A stretch of DNA of 64,000 bases from Cladopsammia gracilis (GCA_022457155.1 JAJGOT010000209.1:964501-1028500); one strand, 5' to 3'; shown: positions 46,301 through 57,922, counted from the first letter of the stretch. Notes: generated by a model not told the origin, from the sequence alone. Numbers and translations: made by a program.

Positions 46301-48662
46301 CAAACCTACGACCTTCTGCTTTAACACCAGTCAGATGCTCTAACCACTGAGCTATGAAAGACTCGTGGTGAGCTAGGCCATACACTAGGTTCATGTATGA
46401 CATGCGTCCTGTGTACTGCTAGGATCAGCAATGATGCTCAAACCACTGAGCTACAAGAGACTCGTGGTGAGCTACGCCATACAGCTGTACACTAGGTTCA
46501 TGTATGACATGCATCCTGCGTACTGCTAGGATCAGCAATGATGCTCTAACCACTGAGCTACGGGAGACTCGTGGCGAGCTAGACCATGCACTAGGTTCAT
46601 TTATGACACGTGTCCTGCGTACTGCTAGGATCAGCAATGATGCTCTAACCACTGAGCTACTAGAGACTCGTAGCAACTAGGCCACATACTAGGTTCATGT
46701 ATGACATGCATCCTGTGTACTGCTAGGATCAACAATGATGCTCTAACCACTGAGCTACGAGAGACTCCTGGGGAGCTAGACCATATACTAGGTTAATTTA
46801 GGACACACATCCCGCGTACTGCTAGGATCAACAATGATGCTCTAATCACTGAGCTACGATAAACTCGTGGTGAGCTAGGCCATATACTAGGTTCATGTAT
46901 GACACATGTCCTTCGTACTGCTAGGATCAGCAATGCCAAAAGCGTCATGTGAGGTGATAAATAAAGAAAGATGGTAAATGTTAAAATAAGCTCTATTGTA
47001 TGACATGCGTCCTATGTACTGCTAGGATCAGCAATATCGAAAGCGTCATGTGAGGTGATAAATAATGAAAGATGGTAAATGTTAAGCTCTGTAATGAAAA
47101 TGAGAAAGAGATGTAATGTTTATCATTTCAAGAGTGAGAGACAAAGAAATAAATCTGAGTCTCCAACAGGAATTAAACCTATGACCTTCCACTCACTGGT
47201 TGGATGCACTAACCACTCAGCTATGAGAGACTCATGGTGAGTCACTTGTGGCGTGTCACTATATAATTGAAGACGTCGGAGCATAACCAACCTATGTCTA
47301 ATTTGAGACCTTTTTTTGTTTTTTTTTCGCGCTCATTTTGCCTCATTTTTGGCATGTGACCTACAAATTAATTGCAAAACATTGTTCAAAATTTTTTTAT
47401 GCTGTTTTTTCCGTCATTTTAGAGAAATAACCTATGCAAAAAACAAAAATTAACTAAACTCCCTGTCTTTCCGTTTCACTTCAGATGGCCAAGTTTGGGC
47501 CCGTACCGCTAAATCTCGCTCATGAAACATTTATCCCAAAGTTCATTCCCTCAAAATCACTTCATTTTTATCACCAACAGTCAGCAAAGGTGTCGCAAAG
47601 CATGTCGGGATATCAATGGCGATATTGAGCACGGAATGTCCACCTAAACAAAATACAGAAAATATTGTAAGTCTCGAAGCACTTCGGATATTGGGCATTT
47701 CGACTATGGCACGGAATGGGAAATGGCCCACAACTCACAACGTTGCCCCTTTCTGATCCGAAGTGATTCCAGACTTTCCCGCCGGCTCGAATCTTGTCCA
47801 CCAACGTCTATTTTCACCTCAAGCGCGAAATAGCGATTTAGACACAAGGCGGGACAAGAAACACGACTCGTTTCTTTGAGGTGTTAGAGACTTAAGGATT
47901 TCCGGACTAAATAATGTCCTTTCATCACCGGATGGGCTTCAAACATGTTGGCTTATACACACACACTATGGACGATGTGTTAACCGTAGCGCACTCGCGA
48001 TCGATAAGCGAGCCAGGCGCGCATAAATAGCGGTATTTTCGTTCAGGTTGTTGGCACTGGTCAAGAGCACGGCCAATCTGCTTTTAATGGCGTCGATTTG
48101 GAGTATGTTTCGTACAGTTTTGGAAGGAACTACGTTCGGATGTACAGTCAAATCACTAGAGGGCCAGAACTCATCTTTCTTCAGGTAGTTTAGTTTAGTT
48201 AATTTCGTTTCTATAATAACTTAATACATTTTTTTTTCTCTTAAATGACGGGAAAACCAGCATACAAATTTCTGAACGATGTTTTGAAGTTAATTTGTAG
48301 GTCACATGCCAAATATGAGGCAAAATAAGCGTGAAAAGACAAAAACAGGTCTGAAACATAGGTTGGTAATGCTCCGGACGCTTCAATTATATCTTCCTCT
48401 TAGTGTCCTTTAAGTATTTTCTCTATAATGACAAAGGTACTTAGCTTTAATTTGGGGTAGTTTTAAACAAAAAAATGTCTAAATCCCCATGACATAGCTC
48501 CTTTAAATGACATGACATGCAAATTGCCATTACATTATGTTATTTGGTCAAAGAATTATACACGTACTTGAGATTAATTTACACTAATAATTTTCAGTAT
48601 TTAAGGTTTTAATACCCATTTATTTTCTATTGTTATTTGGTAGTTATTCTATACCGTTGTGA
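40371..48662 (+). CDS. Paralog B: unrecognised two-module helical protein
   Basis: Exons: 40371-40377, 40499-40536, 41310-41363, 42123-42191, 42275-42390, 44033-44057, 44865-44933, 45931-46037, 48644-48662, all GT/AG with joining phases; about 167 aa starting MAENLQQANPEDEYR. Exons 4-9 match A exons 3-8 one to one (ENPGQQELETIS versus RNPRQQELEAVS; SEDCEAVVQ versus SEDCDTVAN; RQSQSQTR versus RQSQSRNA). Intron 4 is 83 nt, versus 81 nt in A. B has one extra N-terminal intron. At exon 9 the ancestral acceptor has become CG. The nearest AG, 11 nt upstream, shifts the frame and ends the protein at TGA 48660-48662 with a new SYSIPL tail. The older tail (ENKVFEELDW, then ILR in 49911-49922) is still readable. 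No family is recognised. Confidence 0.72.
41790..41903. repeat. (ATTC)n microsatellite
   Basis: Tetranucleotide ATTC/GCTC units in intron 3 of paralog B. The Ser/Phe/Ile/His frame over it is an artefact. Confidence 0.95.
43560..43645. repeat. Hairpin in intron 5 of B
   Basis: Arms gtgtattatcaggtgtaaaaactc and its complement enclose tcggcttcgcctcga. It belongs with the ttcggctt-loop hairpins at 23796 and 24280. Confidence 0.8.
43672..43772. repeat. Second hairpin in intron 5 of B
   Basis: Arms agattattagctcgagattt and atgatagttgatgagggc fold onto complementary copies ending aataatct. Mismatches are few. Confidence 0.8.
44134..44343. repeat. Near-perfect 92-bp-arm hairpin in intron 6 of B
   Basis: Arms beginning aataggccatttc and including cctctctatcaaagcgaggc pair with the right arm with only about three mismatches over some 92 bp; the loop is about 20 nt. 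It is absent from the matching intron of paralog A, so it is a recent foldback MITE. Confidence 0.92.
45592..45780 (-). mobile_element. tRNA-headed SINE, minus orientation, intron 7 of B
   Basis: The reverse complement begins GGCAGCATGGTCAAGTGGC and includes TTGAGTTCAAGTCTC (B box). It continues into a body with AATAGCCAACTGG and CAGTTGGGATTTTTA. It matches the plus-strand copy at 57923-58197. The head resembles tRNA-Ser/Leu. The 3' tail is truncated here. Confidence 0.85.
46225..46370 (-). mobile_element. tRNA-derived SINE, copy 1 (intron 8 of B)
   Basis: The reverse complement reads TCATAGCTCAGTGGTTAGAG (A box) then GGTCGTAGGTTTGATTC (B box), followed by a body ending near the aatgttcattacgtc block. 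Confidence 0.7.
46380..47045 (-). repeat. Tandem array of about 100-bp units carrying the SINE A box
   Basis: Seven copies of tactgctaggatca(g/a)caat at about 46416, 46520, 46618, 46718, 46816, 46917 and 47017. Most units also include gctctaaccactgagctac (the complement of a Pol III A box), agactcgtgg and tgtatgacatg. The last copies lose the A box and gain a gcgtcatgtgaggtgataaa segment. Confidence 0.85.
47085..47245 (-). mobile_element. tRNA-derived SINE, copy 2 (intron 8 of B)
   Basis: Same family as 46225-46370 (reverse complement CTCATAGCTGAGTGGTTAG, GGTCATAGGTTTAATTCC, TTTCTTTGTC). It closes the right side of the tandem array, so the array is bracketed by two SINE copies. Confidence 0.7.
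47261..48392. mobile_element. Foldback element of about 1.1 kb in intron 8 of B
   Basis: Arms of about 170 bp start atataattgaag.cgtc.ggagca and share gtaggtcacatgcca and gaggcaaaat in inverted orientation. The unique centre (47450-48180) has no credible ORF. Superfamily unknown. Confidence 0.75.
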
Positions 48663-49506
48663 TGAAAACAAAGTCTTTGAAGAACTAGACTGGGTGAGTT
48701 GATTTTATTAGCAAGATTTACAACTAATTGCAAGTCAAAATAATATAATTAATATTTAACAAATTGACAAAATAATAAAAGTATTTGCATCTAATATTCT
48801 TACCGAATTCACTTCATGAAGTAGCTTCCAATTAATGGGTTTGCCCAAGGCAATGAACATTTAAGCCACACAACTGGAACAAAAATAAGGAAAAATAAAT
48901 ATGTTAAAACAGAAATTTAATCTCACCATTATTTTAATTATTTTGTATCAAATATGTGCAAGATAGTATACAGGGCATCCTACAGTACATTATACAGAGG
49001 ACATCCCCATTAATGCAAACACCATAAACATCTGGTTCAGTATTAATGGTCCTTTTAAAATCAACTTGTTGAAAAACATTGTAAACTGATACTACACCCA
49101 TCCAAGAGGATTTAAGATCCTAATTGAACTCGACTAAATGTAATAATTTTTTAATTCATAAAAATTCTAACTTAAACTTCATTCAACAACAATATCAAAA
49201 ACAACCATTTTAAAATATCATTATAAGCCTATATTTACAGTGTATGTCAATAAGAAAAATGCAATATTGTAAATTATAGTTAATTAGCTCTCTTATTCTC
49301 TCCTGAAGTAATAGGCAAGCAAGCACAACAGATGCACACTTGCAAAAATTGTCTATGGTGTCAGGTTTTAACTCCATGCCCATAGGTCATGTCTCATTGC
49401 TGCAAGTGATTTTTGCGGACCTTTTTGTGTTTTGCTCGCTCAACTATCCACAGGAGAAAAGGAAGACGAGCAGTTGTGTATATTATATTAATTGGCTCCC
49501 ATAACA

Positions 49507-49585
49507 AGTAATAATAATAATAATAATTTATTAATTTATAGTGCGCTTTTTAACATGTAATGATCAAAAGCGCCTTACAACGATA
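49507..49585 (-). mobile_element. SINE/LINE 3' tail fragment
   Basis: taataataataataataattt followed by agtgcgctttttaac and aagcgccttacaa is the reverse complement of a common animal retroposon tail (TTGTAAGGCGC...AATTATTATTATT). Only the tail is recognisable. Confidence 0.65.
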
Positions 49586-49910
49586 CACATGCACATGCAA
49601 GTACACATGCAGGCATAATTCATCTTCAGTTATAGTATGGGAACCCCCAAAAAATTGGACTGTCATATCATAGCTTGGAATGGCCTGAGAAACCCGAGTA
49701 TTCATTCATGAATTTGTCAACAGATTAACTATACATGTACCATTTTCCAACTCCCGGCTAATTATAAGCAATTAGAAAAAAGCAAAACTAGTATTAATAC
49801 AAACTTGTAATGGAAGGAACATGCATTGTGGAGGGTTATTTATGTGGACTCAAAGTAATATATCATTAATATTATTATTATAATTTTATTCTTGTTTTCT
49901 CCTCATGTAG

Positions 49911-49922
49911 ATACTGAGATGA
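49911..49922 (+). other. Homolog of the last coding exon in paralog B
   Basis: After the acceptor CTCATGTAG comes ATACTGAGATGA (ILR, stop), identical to the last A exon (25077-25088). With the frame shift at 48644 it is probably 3' UTR or unused. The donor that would join it (TGG|GTGAGT, 48693/48694) is intact. Confidence 0.6.
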
Positions 49923-50014
49923 ACATTTCAGCTAATCAGTGGACCACTGGGAATTTTTTACGACAACCTGCTTCAATGCATGTATGTTGGTGCAAATTAA
50001 ATACATAAATTGTA

Positions 50015-50020
50015 AATAAA
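50015..50020 (+). promoter_or_regulatory. Poly(A) signal of paralog B
   Basis: AATAAA about 95 bp after the last exon start, in the context TGTAAATAAAACTGG. Paralog A has AATCAA at the same place. Confidence 0.5.
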
Positions 50021-50600
50021 ACTGGTTTGAATGTGAACAAAGGCTCAATAATTTACATAATTCAGTGTTAATTTGGCTTTGATTGTAGAGTCAAGAATGT
50101 TATTTGTAATTAATGATTCATAATCATTGTTTAAGGGTCATTATATATAATAACTATTTTGCTGATTTTGCAATATTTTCATTTTATCATTAACATTTGT
50201 TGCATGATATTTAAAAGGGTGTTGTGATAAGTTAATGTAAATTGTCAAAAAAAGATATTTTTATACTCAGTGTTTATTTATATATAACAATAGAGTCAAA
50301 TGAAAATCCATGGGTAGATATGATTACCAAAAATTTTGTAGAAAGTGGCCACTTTGTTCTTAATACATAACCTGACACAAACAATGAATTACCCTTATCT
50401 GTAGTTCAGCTTTATATAAATGTTTGAATTCTCACAAACACCAATCTCATGCTTGTCTCAGGCATTATTCAGTAAGCATGCAATTCTATTTATTAAATAT
50501 AGATTATACAGCAATCATACAATAGCCCTGATTGTATGGGTAATGGTCACTCAATTGAATAAACACAAATTTTGGAATAATATATTTTAATGTACTAATA

Positions 50601-50927
50601 CAGTAGAACCTCTACTTTGGGGCATCCACATTAATGGTGCACTTTTCCTAGTCCAGACTGGCAACACACTCATAAACTTTGTCATTATCACCTCTATTAA
50701 AGGGACACCTCTATTAACGGGACACTTCTCCTGGTCCTGGCCAGCAAAATGTGCATACAATCTTTCTACTTATTACCTCTATTATAGGGACACCTCTATA
50801 AAGGGATTGGCAGTTCTCCTGGTCCACGCCGGCAACACACTCACAAAATCTTTGTCGTTTTCACCTCTAGTAAAGGGACTGACTTCTCCTGGTCCTGGTG
50901 TTGTCCCCCTTAATAGAGGTTCCACTG
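50601..50927. mobile_element. pogo/Tigger-like MITE
   Basis: Ends CAGTAGAACCTCTA and TAGAGGTTCCACTG with TA on both sides (50599-50600 and 50928-50929). The CAGT.GAACCTC terminus is typical of Tigger/pogo elements. The interior is a tandem repeat of acctctattaaagggaca and ctcctggtcc units. Confidence 0.85.
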
Positions 50928-51710
50928 TATATTAATTGATTTTGACCAAGAAGAAATTATGGATTCCAAAGTAAGGTTTATACTTAAGACTGTCAAGAAA
51001 AAAAATGCAATAAATATTTTCTTGTGTTAACTGATCACATATTTTCTTGCCTGATTATAAGTAGTATGTGTGCCAACGGATATCAATTTTTTTCCCCTCT
51101 GGGTATGATGTAGATTACTATGACTATTAAATATTTATGTTCAGGGCGCCTTTTTAAAAAAAAAAATACAATGCTTTGTAATCATACAGATGCACTAATT
51201 ATAGGGTCCATAATAAAATATGAGCATTACTGAAAAAATAGAAATGTCCATTAGCTGCCACATAAAAACAACATTAATTAAAAAGACCATTTATAGAACA
51301 AAGCTCTCATCATTTTAGATGAGACTATGAAAACACTAGTATCACATCACATAGCATTTTGTAAGCTTTCTTTTATAAAAGAATCAAAATTGAAAATTGA
51401 TGTTTGGGTGTAATTTCCATAGCACTGATAAAATGTTTTGAATTAATTGTCTCAGATTCCCTCTTGTGTTTGCATCAGGTTGCATGAGCTTGCAAGCCAC
51501 TTTTGATTTCTTCATTACAAGATTAATAGGCCACAGCCTCACAAGACAGAAATTATGGCACTACTGCAGAGCTGTTTCAGAAAAATTTGAATGACAAAAT
51601 GCCCTCTCCAATACTGGCAACTTCTTTACAACTTCAGTGTAAGCACCCCTATAGCTATTTATAAGCAAGGAAGCCATAAATTATTTCAACATCACTCCAA
51701 TCTTAGCTGT

Positions 51711-51870
<160 letters not shown>

Positions 51871-52189
51871 AGGATTATATACCAGCGACAGGGGTATTAC
51901 AATGTTTGTCTGGTACCTAATGGGGTGTTTAGTTCCAAAACGTTGTTACTCAATCATAGCTATCAAGGTCAATTATGACTATTTTAGTGCACAATTACGC
52001 CAATTCTTGGCTTTCGCTTACATCATATCAAAATTCAGAAGCATTAAACAATAGATTTCAAATCCAAAATGTTTATGGAATTGTAGAGAGTTTAAAACTA
52101 CACATCTTGGCCAAATTTTGAAGCACCAAAGCATTTCGTTCAAGAGTTATAGGCAAACGAGTATTAGACATTTTTAGGAAGAAATGTAT

Positions 52190-52217
52190 GGAGCGTCTGT
52201 CCAAGCAAGGACAGACG
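52190..52217. repeat. Short perfect hairpin
   Basis: GCGTCTGTCC, 6-nt loop, GGACAGACGC. Confidence 0.75.
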
Positions 52218-52574
52218 CCTCTATTTTAGCACATTAGCAATTTTAGCAATTATTGTCCAGTAACTCATCCGGATAATGCTACCAACCTATTGATGGTGCC
52301 ATCAATACTGTGTGCTCAGATCTTAATGACGATCAAACTGAGTAAATTGATATTACCCTATTTGTTTTGTATTGACATTTTACTTCAGTGATGGGTGCTT
52401 CTATTTCCAATAAGTAAATCCCTGTTTCAAATATAGCAATAACCTTTGACCTTAGAAACAGGGAGAAAATGTTATTGAACCAGGAGAAATAGAACTTTTT
52501 ATGGCAGGAAACAGAAAGAAAATCAAAAGCTCTTATAAGCGAATACAAAATGCTCTAAATAAAAGATTCTGCAC

Positions 52575-52805
52575 ACTTTCGGACCCTCCCCTCTCCATTG
52601 CACCCCCATTCCCTGCTTCCAACTCCCGATCCTCCCATCCAACGCTGTACAATGGGCAGATGACCATTTCATATTGTAGGCTCAATGTTCAATGACCCTC
52701 CCCTATCCTACGCGTTTTGCTCCACCAACCCCACACCCCCAGCTTTTAACACCCACCCTCCCCTCCCTCTTAACCCTCTTATAATGGGTAAGGCAGGTGA
52801 CCAAT
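52575..52805. repeat. Pyrimidine-rich dispersed repeat, two units
   Basis: Matches the block at 19114-19262 (CCTCCCCT..., gggtaaggcaggtgacca), here as a direct duplicate. Confidence 0.5.
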
Positions 52806-54700
52806 GCATATCACAGGCTCAATGTTTACCCAAATGCTAAGACCACTCACTTGTTATCTATATTATTACTCCACTTGTTATCACTCCACTTGTTATCTAT
52901 ATTCAAATTTAAGAGCCATGGTATATTATTTTCACTCCAACGCTGGCCCTTCAGAAGACTAGCTCTACTAGTTAAAATATTGGCCTAAAACCTACCCTTA
53001 ATTTCTGTTGTACCAGCCTTGCTTTTTAAATCATTCAACGCTTCATATATTCACGAGTTAAAAATGGGGTAAACTACCTAGCCTGCATGGCAGGTATAAA
53101 CGGGGAGCGGGGAGGGAAGTGAAAAAGGAGAAGGGAGAAGGGAAGGAACGCCTGCTATAAGAACCGGGCTATTTGCATAACGCCCACTGATTTCCTGGTA
53201 ATCGAATTACGTCAACTGTCAATACACTCACCAATCAGAAACTGGTGCACACTTTTATGTATGGCTGACTTCACAGCGGGATTTACCATGTTTACCACCC
53301 AGCGTAAATTAACCAATCGGAATTTTGCGGCCACCAACATCTGCAGAAATGAACAAATGGGGGTCTTTATTGCAGGCGTCCTATCCCTCTCTCCCCAGTT
53401 CCCCTCTTCCCAACACCTTCTATGCAGGATATAAACTGCCCAATATTGTGTATTTTTGAACAAAAACAAATTTAAAAAATAATATGCAAAGAGGTGGGAG
53501 CCAACAAAGATGGGGAGGGCACAGGGAGTAAAGAGAATGGGATGTGGGCCCATGAGTGCTGTAATGTAATGTAAACCTTTATTTAAACACGATAAGTGGT
53601 TAACGCTGTACAGCTTGTGGGGTCATGTGTAACAAAACTAATCAAAATATAACAAAAAGATCTTTGTTTCCTCAGGTGATTATTAAACACCCTTGATTCC
53701 TTGAGTTAGATTTTTGTTTGACACTATGGCCACCAACAATTCAGTTCAACATTTGTTGCTCAACACACTTTGAACGATGTTGCAACTTGTTGAATGAGTA
53801 GAGAACACATTAACAATTTTAAAACGATTGAGGTCATTAACAAGTTGCCACTTGTTGAATGGAATAGAACCTGTCTCTATTTTCGTTCAACAACGTTTAA
53901 CATTTTGAATGGCCTATTTCAACAATTAACATGCCATGATACACTGTTGAACATTTGCTGAACAGCCGTTGCAACATCTGTTGATCAACTAATGTTGAAC
54001 CGTGTATCATATAGGGTTTACGTTTTTATTTGAGCTATGAATTTGGCAAATTTGGGGGGGAAGGGGGTGGGGGGGGGGGGGGGTTTGAAGTGGAGTGGAG
54101 TGGGTTTGAAAAATAATTATTACAGTACCGCTCAGAGATTAGCGAACCGTCAAACGCGTTGACCACGCAGAGTAAACTAGTTTGCGTTTAGAACCTAATG
54201 CATTAGCATTTGTGTTCCTACGAAAATGCTGACGCGTTTGTGAAGCTCATTAGTAGATCATACTTCAAAGTCACTTTGCGAAACAAAAGGTCTACACAAA
54301 GGCCTACACAATGCCGATATTTGTCACATTCATCTTTGCATTTCAACGGATCCGTGTGTCGAAAACAATCCAAGGAAAGGTTTTCATGAAGATTCCTTGA
54401 AACTGTTCACTCTGTTTACTGTAAAACACAGCCTGTGATCAAGAAGAAACTCCATACAAAAAAAGAAATTAAGCATGGATTGCCATCAAAGTGAGAAAAG
54501 AGGCAGCCCGTGAGCTGCATTGAAATCTCTCAATCCTGTTTCCAGTCTCTACAAAACGGTAAGGCGCGGCGTGCTAATCCAGTTGGATTTTTGGGAATGG
54601 CGTTTATATGACGAGAGTTACACCCTTCAAAGTTAATCAATAAGAAAATCATCTGAATCGATTTCTGTTTTTAAATGATAATAACAGGGAGGTTAAGGGC
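52806..54700. other. No recognisable gene
   Basis: Includes a retroposon-like tail at 53560-53640 (tgtaatgtaatgtaaacc), a cluster of ttgttgaac palindromic words at 53700-54010 that looks like a MITE, and a poly-G-rich tract at 54053-54083. Confidence 0.5.
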
Positions 54701-54719
54701 ACCTGCAATACCACAGAAT

Positions 54720-57530
54720 TCCGAAGGGATGTCGAGAGGACAAAACTAATACTGTACGGAAGTACTAACATGTAAAAACGTCTAGGAGACAAACCCAGGA
54801 ACGTACTCACGTATGGGAAAATGTCGAGAAGACAACACTGTACGAAGATTTTCATAACGTACGGAGAAAAGTCTAGAAGGCAAACTAATACTGTATGGAC
54901 GTACTAACGTACGGAGAAATGCCGAGAAGACAAAACTAATACGGTACGGACGTACTAAAGGCCATGTCACACTATTGCGTATGAGAGAAACCTATGAGTT
55001 GCGTATGAAAATTCATAAAATAATTTTCATACGCGCAAAATGCCCATAAAAATACAGCGTTTGACCAGCGTACTTGACCTATGGCTAACGTACCTCTAGC
55101 GTACCTCTCGTGTATTCAGCGTATGCTTAGCGTATAAACCATACGTCCGAATGCGCACAAAATTTTTAAGCATGCTTAAAAATTTATTTCTGCCTCGCCG
55201 TATGCCAGCGTATGCCACCGTATGCGACCGTTCTTGAAATGTATACAACCTATGCCTAACGTAACCCTAGCGTATGTCAGCGTATACGAGCGTATGAGTG
55301 ATATTTTTCATACGCTGGCACTAGTACGATACGCAATAGTGTGACAGGGCCATAACGTACGGAGAAATACCGAGAAGGCAAAACTAATACTGTATGGACG
55401 TCTACATCTATATTTTGCAAAATCCTAATGGACATACAGCAAGTTTCAGTGTAAAGTGCGAAATGTAAACAATAGTGAAAATAAAATGATGATAATTAGT
55501 CTAACTTTGGCAAGGAGATAATCATTAACAACTGCCTTAAAATTACTGGTCGAGGTCATGTTTATAATATGTGATGGTAAACTATTCCAATCATACGAAC
55601 GGAGAAATGCCGAGAAGGCAAAACTAATACTGTATGGACGTACTAACGTACGGAGGAATGCCGAGAAGGCAAAACTAATACTGTATGGACGTACTAACGT
55701 ACGGAGAAATGCAAAACTTATGCTGTACGAACGTATTAACGTACGGAGAAATGCCGAGAAGGCAAAACGTATGCTGTACGAACGTATTAACGCACGGAGA
55801 AATGCCGAGAAGTCAAAACTTATAATGTACGAACGTATTAAAGTACGGAGGAACGTCGAGAAGACAAATTTACATGTAATACGGTATGGACGTGCTAACG
55901 TACGGGGGAATGCCGAGGAGGCAAAACTAATACTGTTTGGACGTACTAAACTACGGAGAAATGCCGAGAAGGCAAAACTTATGCTGTACGAACGTATTAA
56001 CGTACGGAGGAACGTCGAGAAGACAAAACTACATGTCGAATACGGTATGGACGTGCTAACGTACGGGGGAAATGCCGAGAAGGCAAAACTAATACGGTAC
56101 GGACTTACTAACGCGTACGGAGGAATGCCCAGGAGGCAAAACTAATACTGTATGGACGTATATATTAACGTGCGGAGAAATGCCGAGAAGGCAAAACTAA
56201 TACTGTATGGACGTATATATTAACGTGCGGAGAAATGCCGAGAAGGCAAAACTAATACTGTATGGACTATTAACGTACGGAGAAATGCCGAGAAGGCAAA
56301 ACTAATACGGTACGGACGTACTAACGTACGGAGGAATGCCGAGAAGGCTAAATTAATACTGTATGGACGTACGAACGTATGGAGAAATGCCGAGAAGGCA
56401 AAACTAATACTGTATGGACGTACGACCGTATGGAGAAATGCCGAGAAGGCAAAACTAATACTGTATGGACGTACTAACGTACGGAGGAATGCCGAGAAGG
56501 CTAAATTAATACTGTATGGACGTACGAACGTATGGAGAAATACCGAGAAGGCACAACTAATACTGTATGGACGTACGACCGTATGGAGAAATGCCGAGAA
56601 AGCACAACTAATACTGTATGGACGTACGACCGTATGGAGAAATGCCGAGGAGGAAAAACTAATACTGTATGGACGTATTAACGTACGGAGGAATGTCGAC
56701 AAGGCAAAACTAATACTGTATGGACGTATTAACGTACGGAAGAATGCCGAGAAGGAAAAAGTAATACTGTATGGACGTACATTGTGTACTAACGTACGGA
56801 GGAATGCCGAGGAGGCAAATCTAATACTGTATGGACGTACATTGTGTACTAACGTACGGAGGAATGCCGAGAAGACAAAACTAATACTGTATGGACGTAT
56901 TAACGTACGGAGGAATGCCGAGAAGACAAAACTAATACTGTATGGACGTACTAACGTACGGAGGAATGCCGAGAAGGCAAAACTAATACTATATGGATGT
57001 ATTAACTTTCGGAGATATGTCGAGAAGACAAAACTAACACTGTACGGATTACGGATTACTGATTTTACTAATAATTTGTGTTTGCTAAATTTGATTGTAA
57101 ATTATACAACCTGCCTTGATTAGCTTTGCTATATGCAGGTTGTATATTTCTCTAATTTGTTAAATTTAAATTATTGAAATAAAATGATGATGAAAAAATG
57201 ATAAACGTACGGAGATATGTCGAGAAGACAAAACTAATATTAACGTACGGAGATATGTCACGAAGACAAATCTAATACTGAACCGACGTATTTACGTACG
57301 TACTAGAAATGCGAGAATACTGAACAAACGTATTAAAGTACGAAGAAATGTCGAGAATACTGTACGAACGCATTACTGTACGGAGAAATAATGATAAGAC
57401 AAAACTAATCAGTACTGCTCGAACGTACGGAGAAATTTCGAGAAGACAAAATAAATACTGTATGGACGTAGTAACGTACCGAGAAACTTCGAAAAGACAC
57501 CACTTACTGTAGGGATGTGTAAACGTCGAG
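54720..57530. repeat. 51-bp satellite array
   Basis: The unit cgtactaacgtacggagaaatgccgagaaggcaaaactaatactgtatgga (given in pieces: cgtactaacgtacgg, agaaatgccgagaagg, caaaactaatactgtatgga) repeats near-regularly from 55590 to about 57040, with looser units at 54720-54960, 55350-55400 and 57205-57530. Because 51 is a multiple of three, one frame per strand stays open: 55558-56145 plus (period RRNAEKAKLILYGRTNV) and 56220-56702 minus. They break often and have no start context. I treat them as repeat artefacts. Confidence 0.95.
54959..55352. mobile_element. Harbinger-like MITE inside the satellite
   Basis: Inverted ends GGCC(A/C)TGTCACACTATTGCGTAT, interior of repeated cgtatgccagcgtat-like words. 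TAA is present on both sides (cgtactaa | element | taacgtacgg), restoring the satellite reading if removed. A 3-bp TAA duplication fits PIF/Harbinger elements. Confidence 0.8.
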
Positions 57531-57922
57531 AAACCGTTCTAGTTCCACTTCATACAAAGAAAAGTAGGGAAGACAAGACTGAATTCAATTCAACGAACTA
57601 ATGACCCAGAAATGTAAAGTTAAAGTTAAAATATACCCTTCGGGAGTGGTTCGAATGTAACAGGGCTCTAGCGTCTCGAGATTGCTTTTAAGATACCTTA
57701 ACCCGTATAAAAGAGCTGGGGAGCTGGCTATCAAAATATATCTTTCATTTTCTATTAGAATTCATGAATTGTCGAATTTTTTATGAATTCTAAATGCGAG
57801 CGTCAAAATCAGCGTTTTTTTGGTATTATCAAGAGATTATAATTGGACAATTATTTTATCTTGGTATTATATGTTATTCCCTGGATACTATCCAAATTTG
57901 AGGAAAATCGAACGTTTAATGG

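Noticed and set aside
46425..46676. 83-codon repeat ORF
   Set aside because: Reads through the tandem array of SINE-derived units in an intron.
52501..52695. Start of a third paralog (ATGGCAGG resembles the B start)
   Set aside because: No donor in the right phase and none of the later exons occur downstream; the similarity is limited to seven bases.
54720..57530. Repetitive protein encoded by the 51-bp array (195 and 160 codon frames)
   Set aside because: Open frames exist on both strands because the unit is a multiple of three; they break repeatedly and lack start context or splice support.
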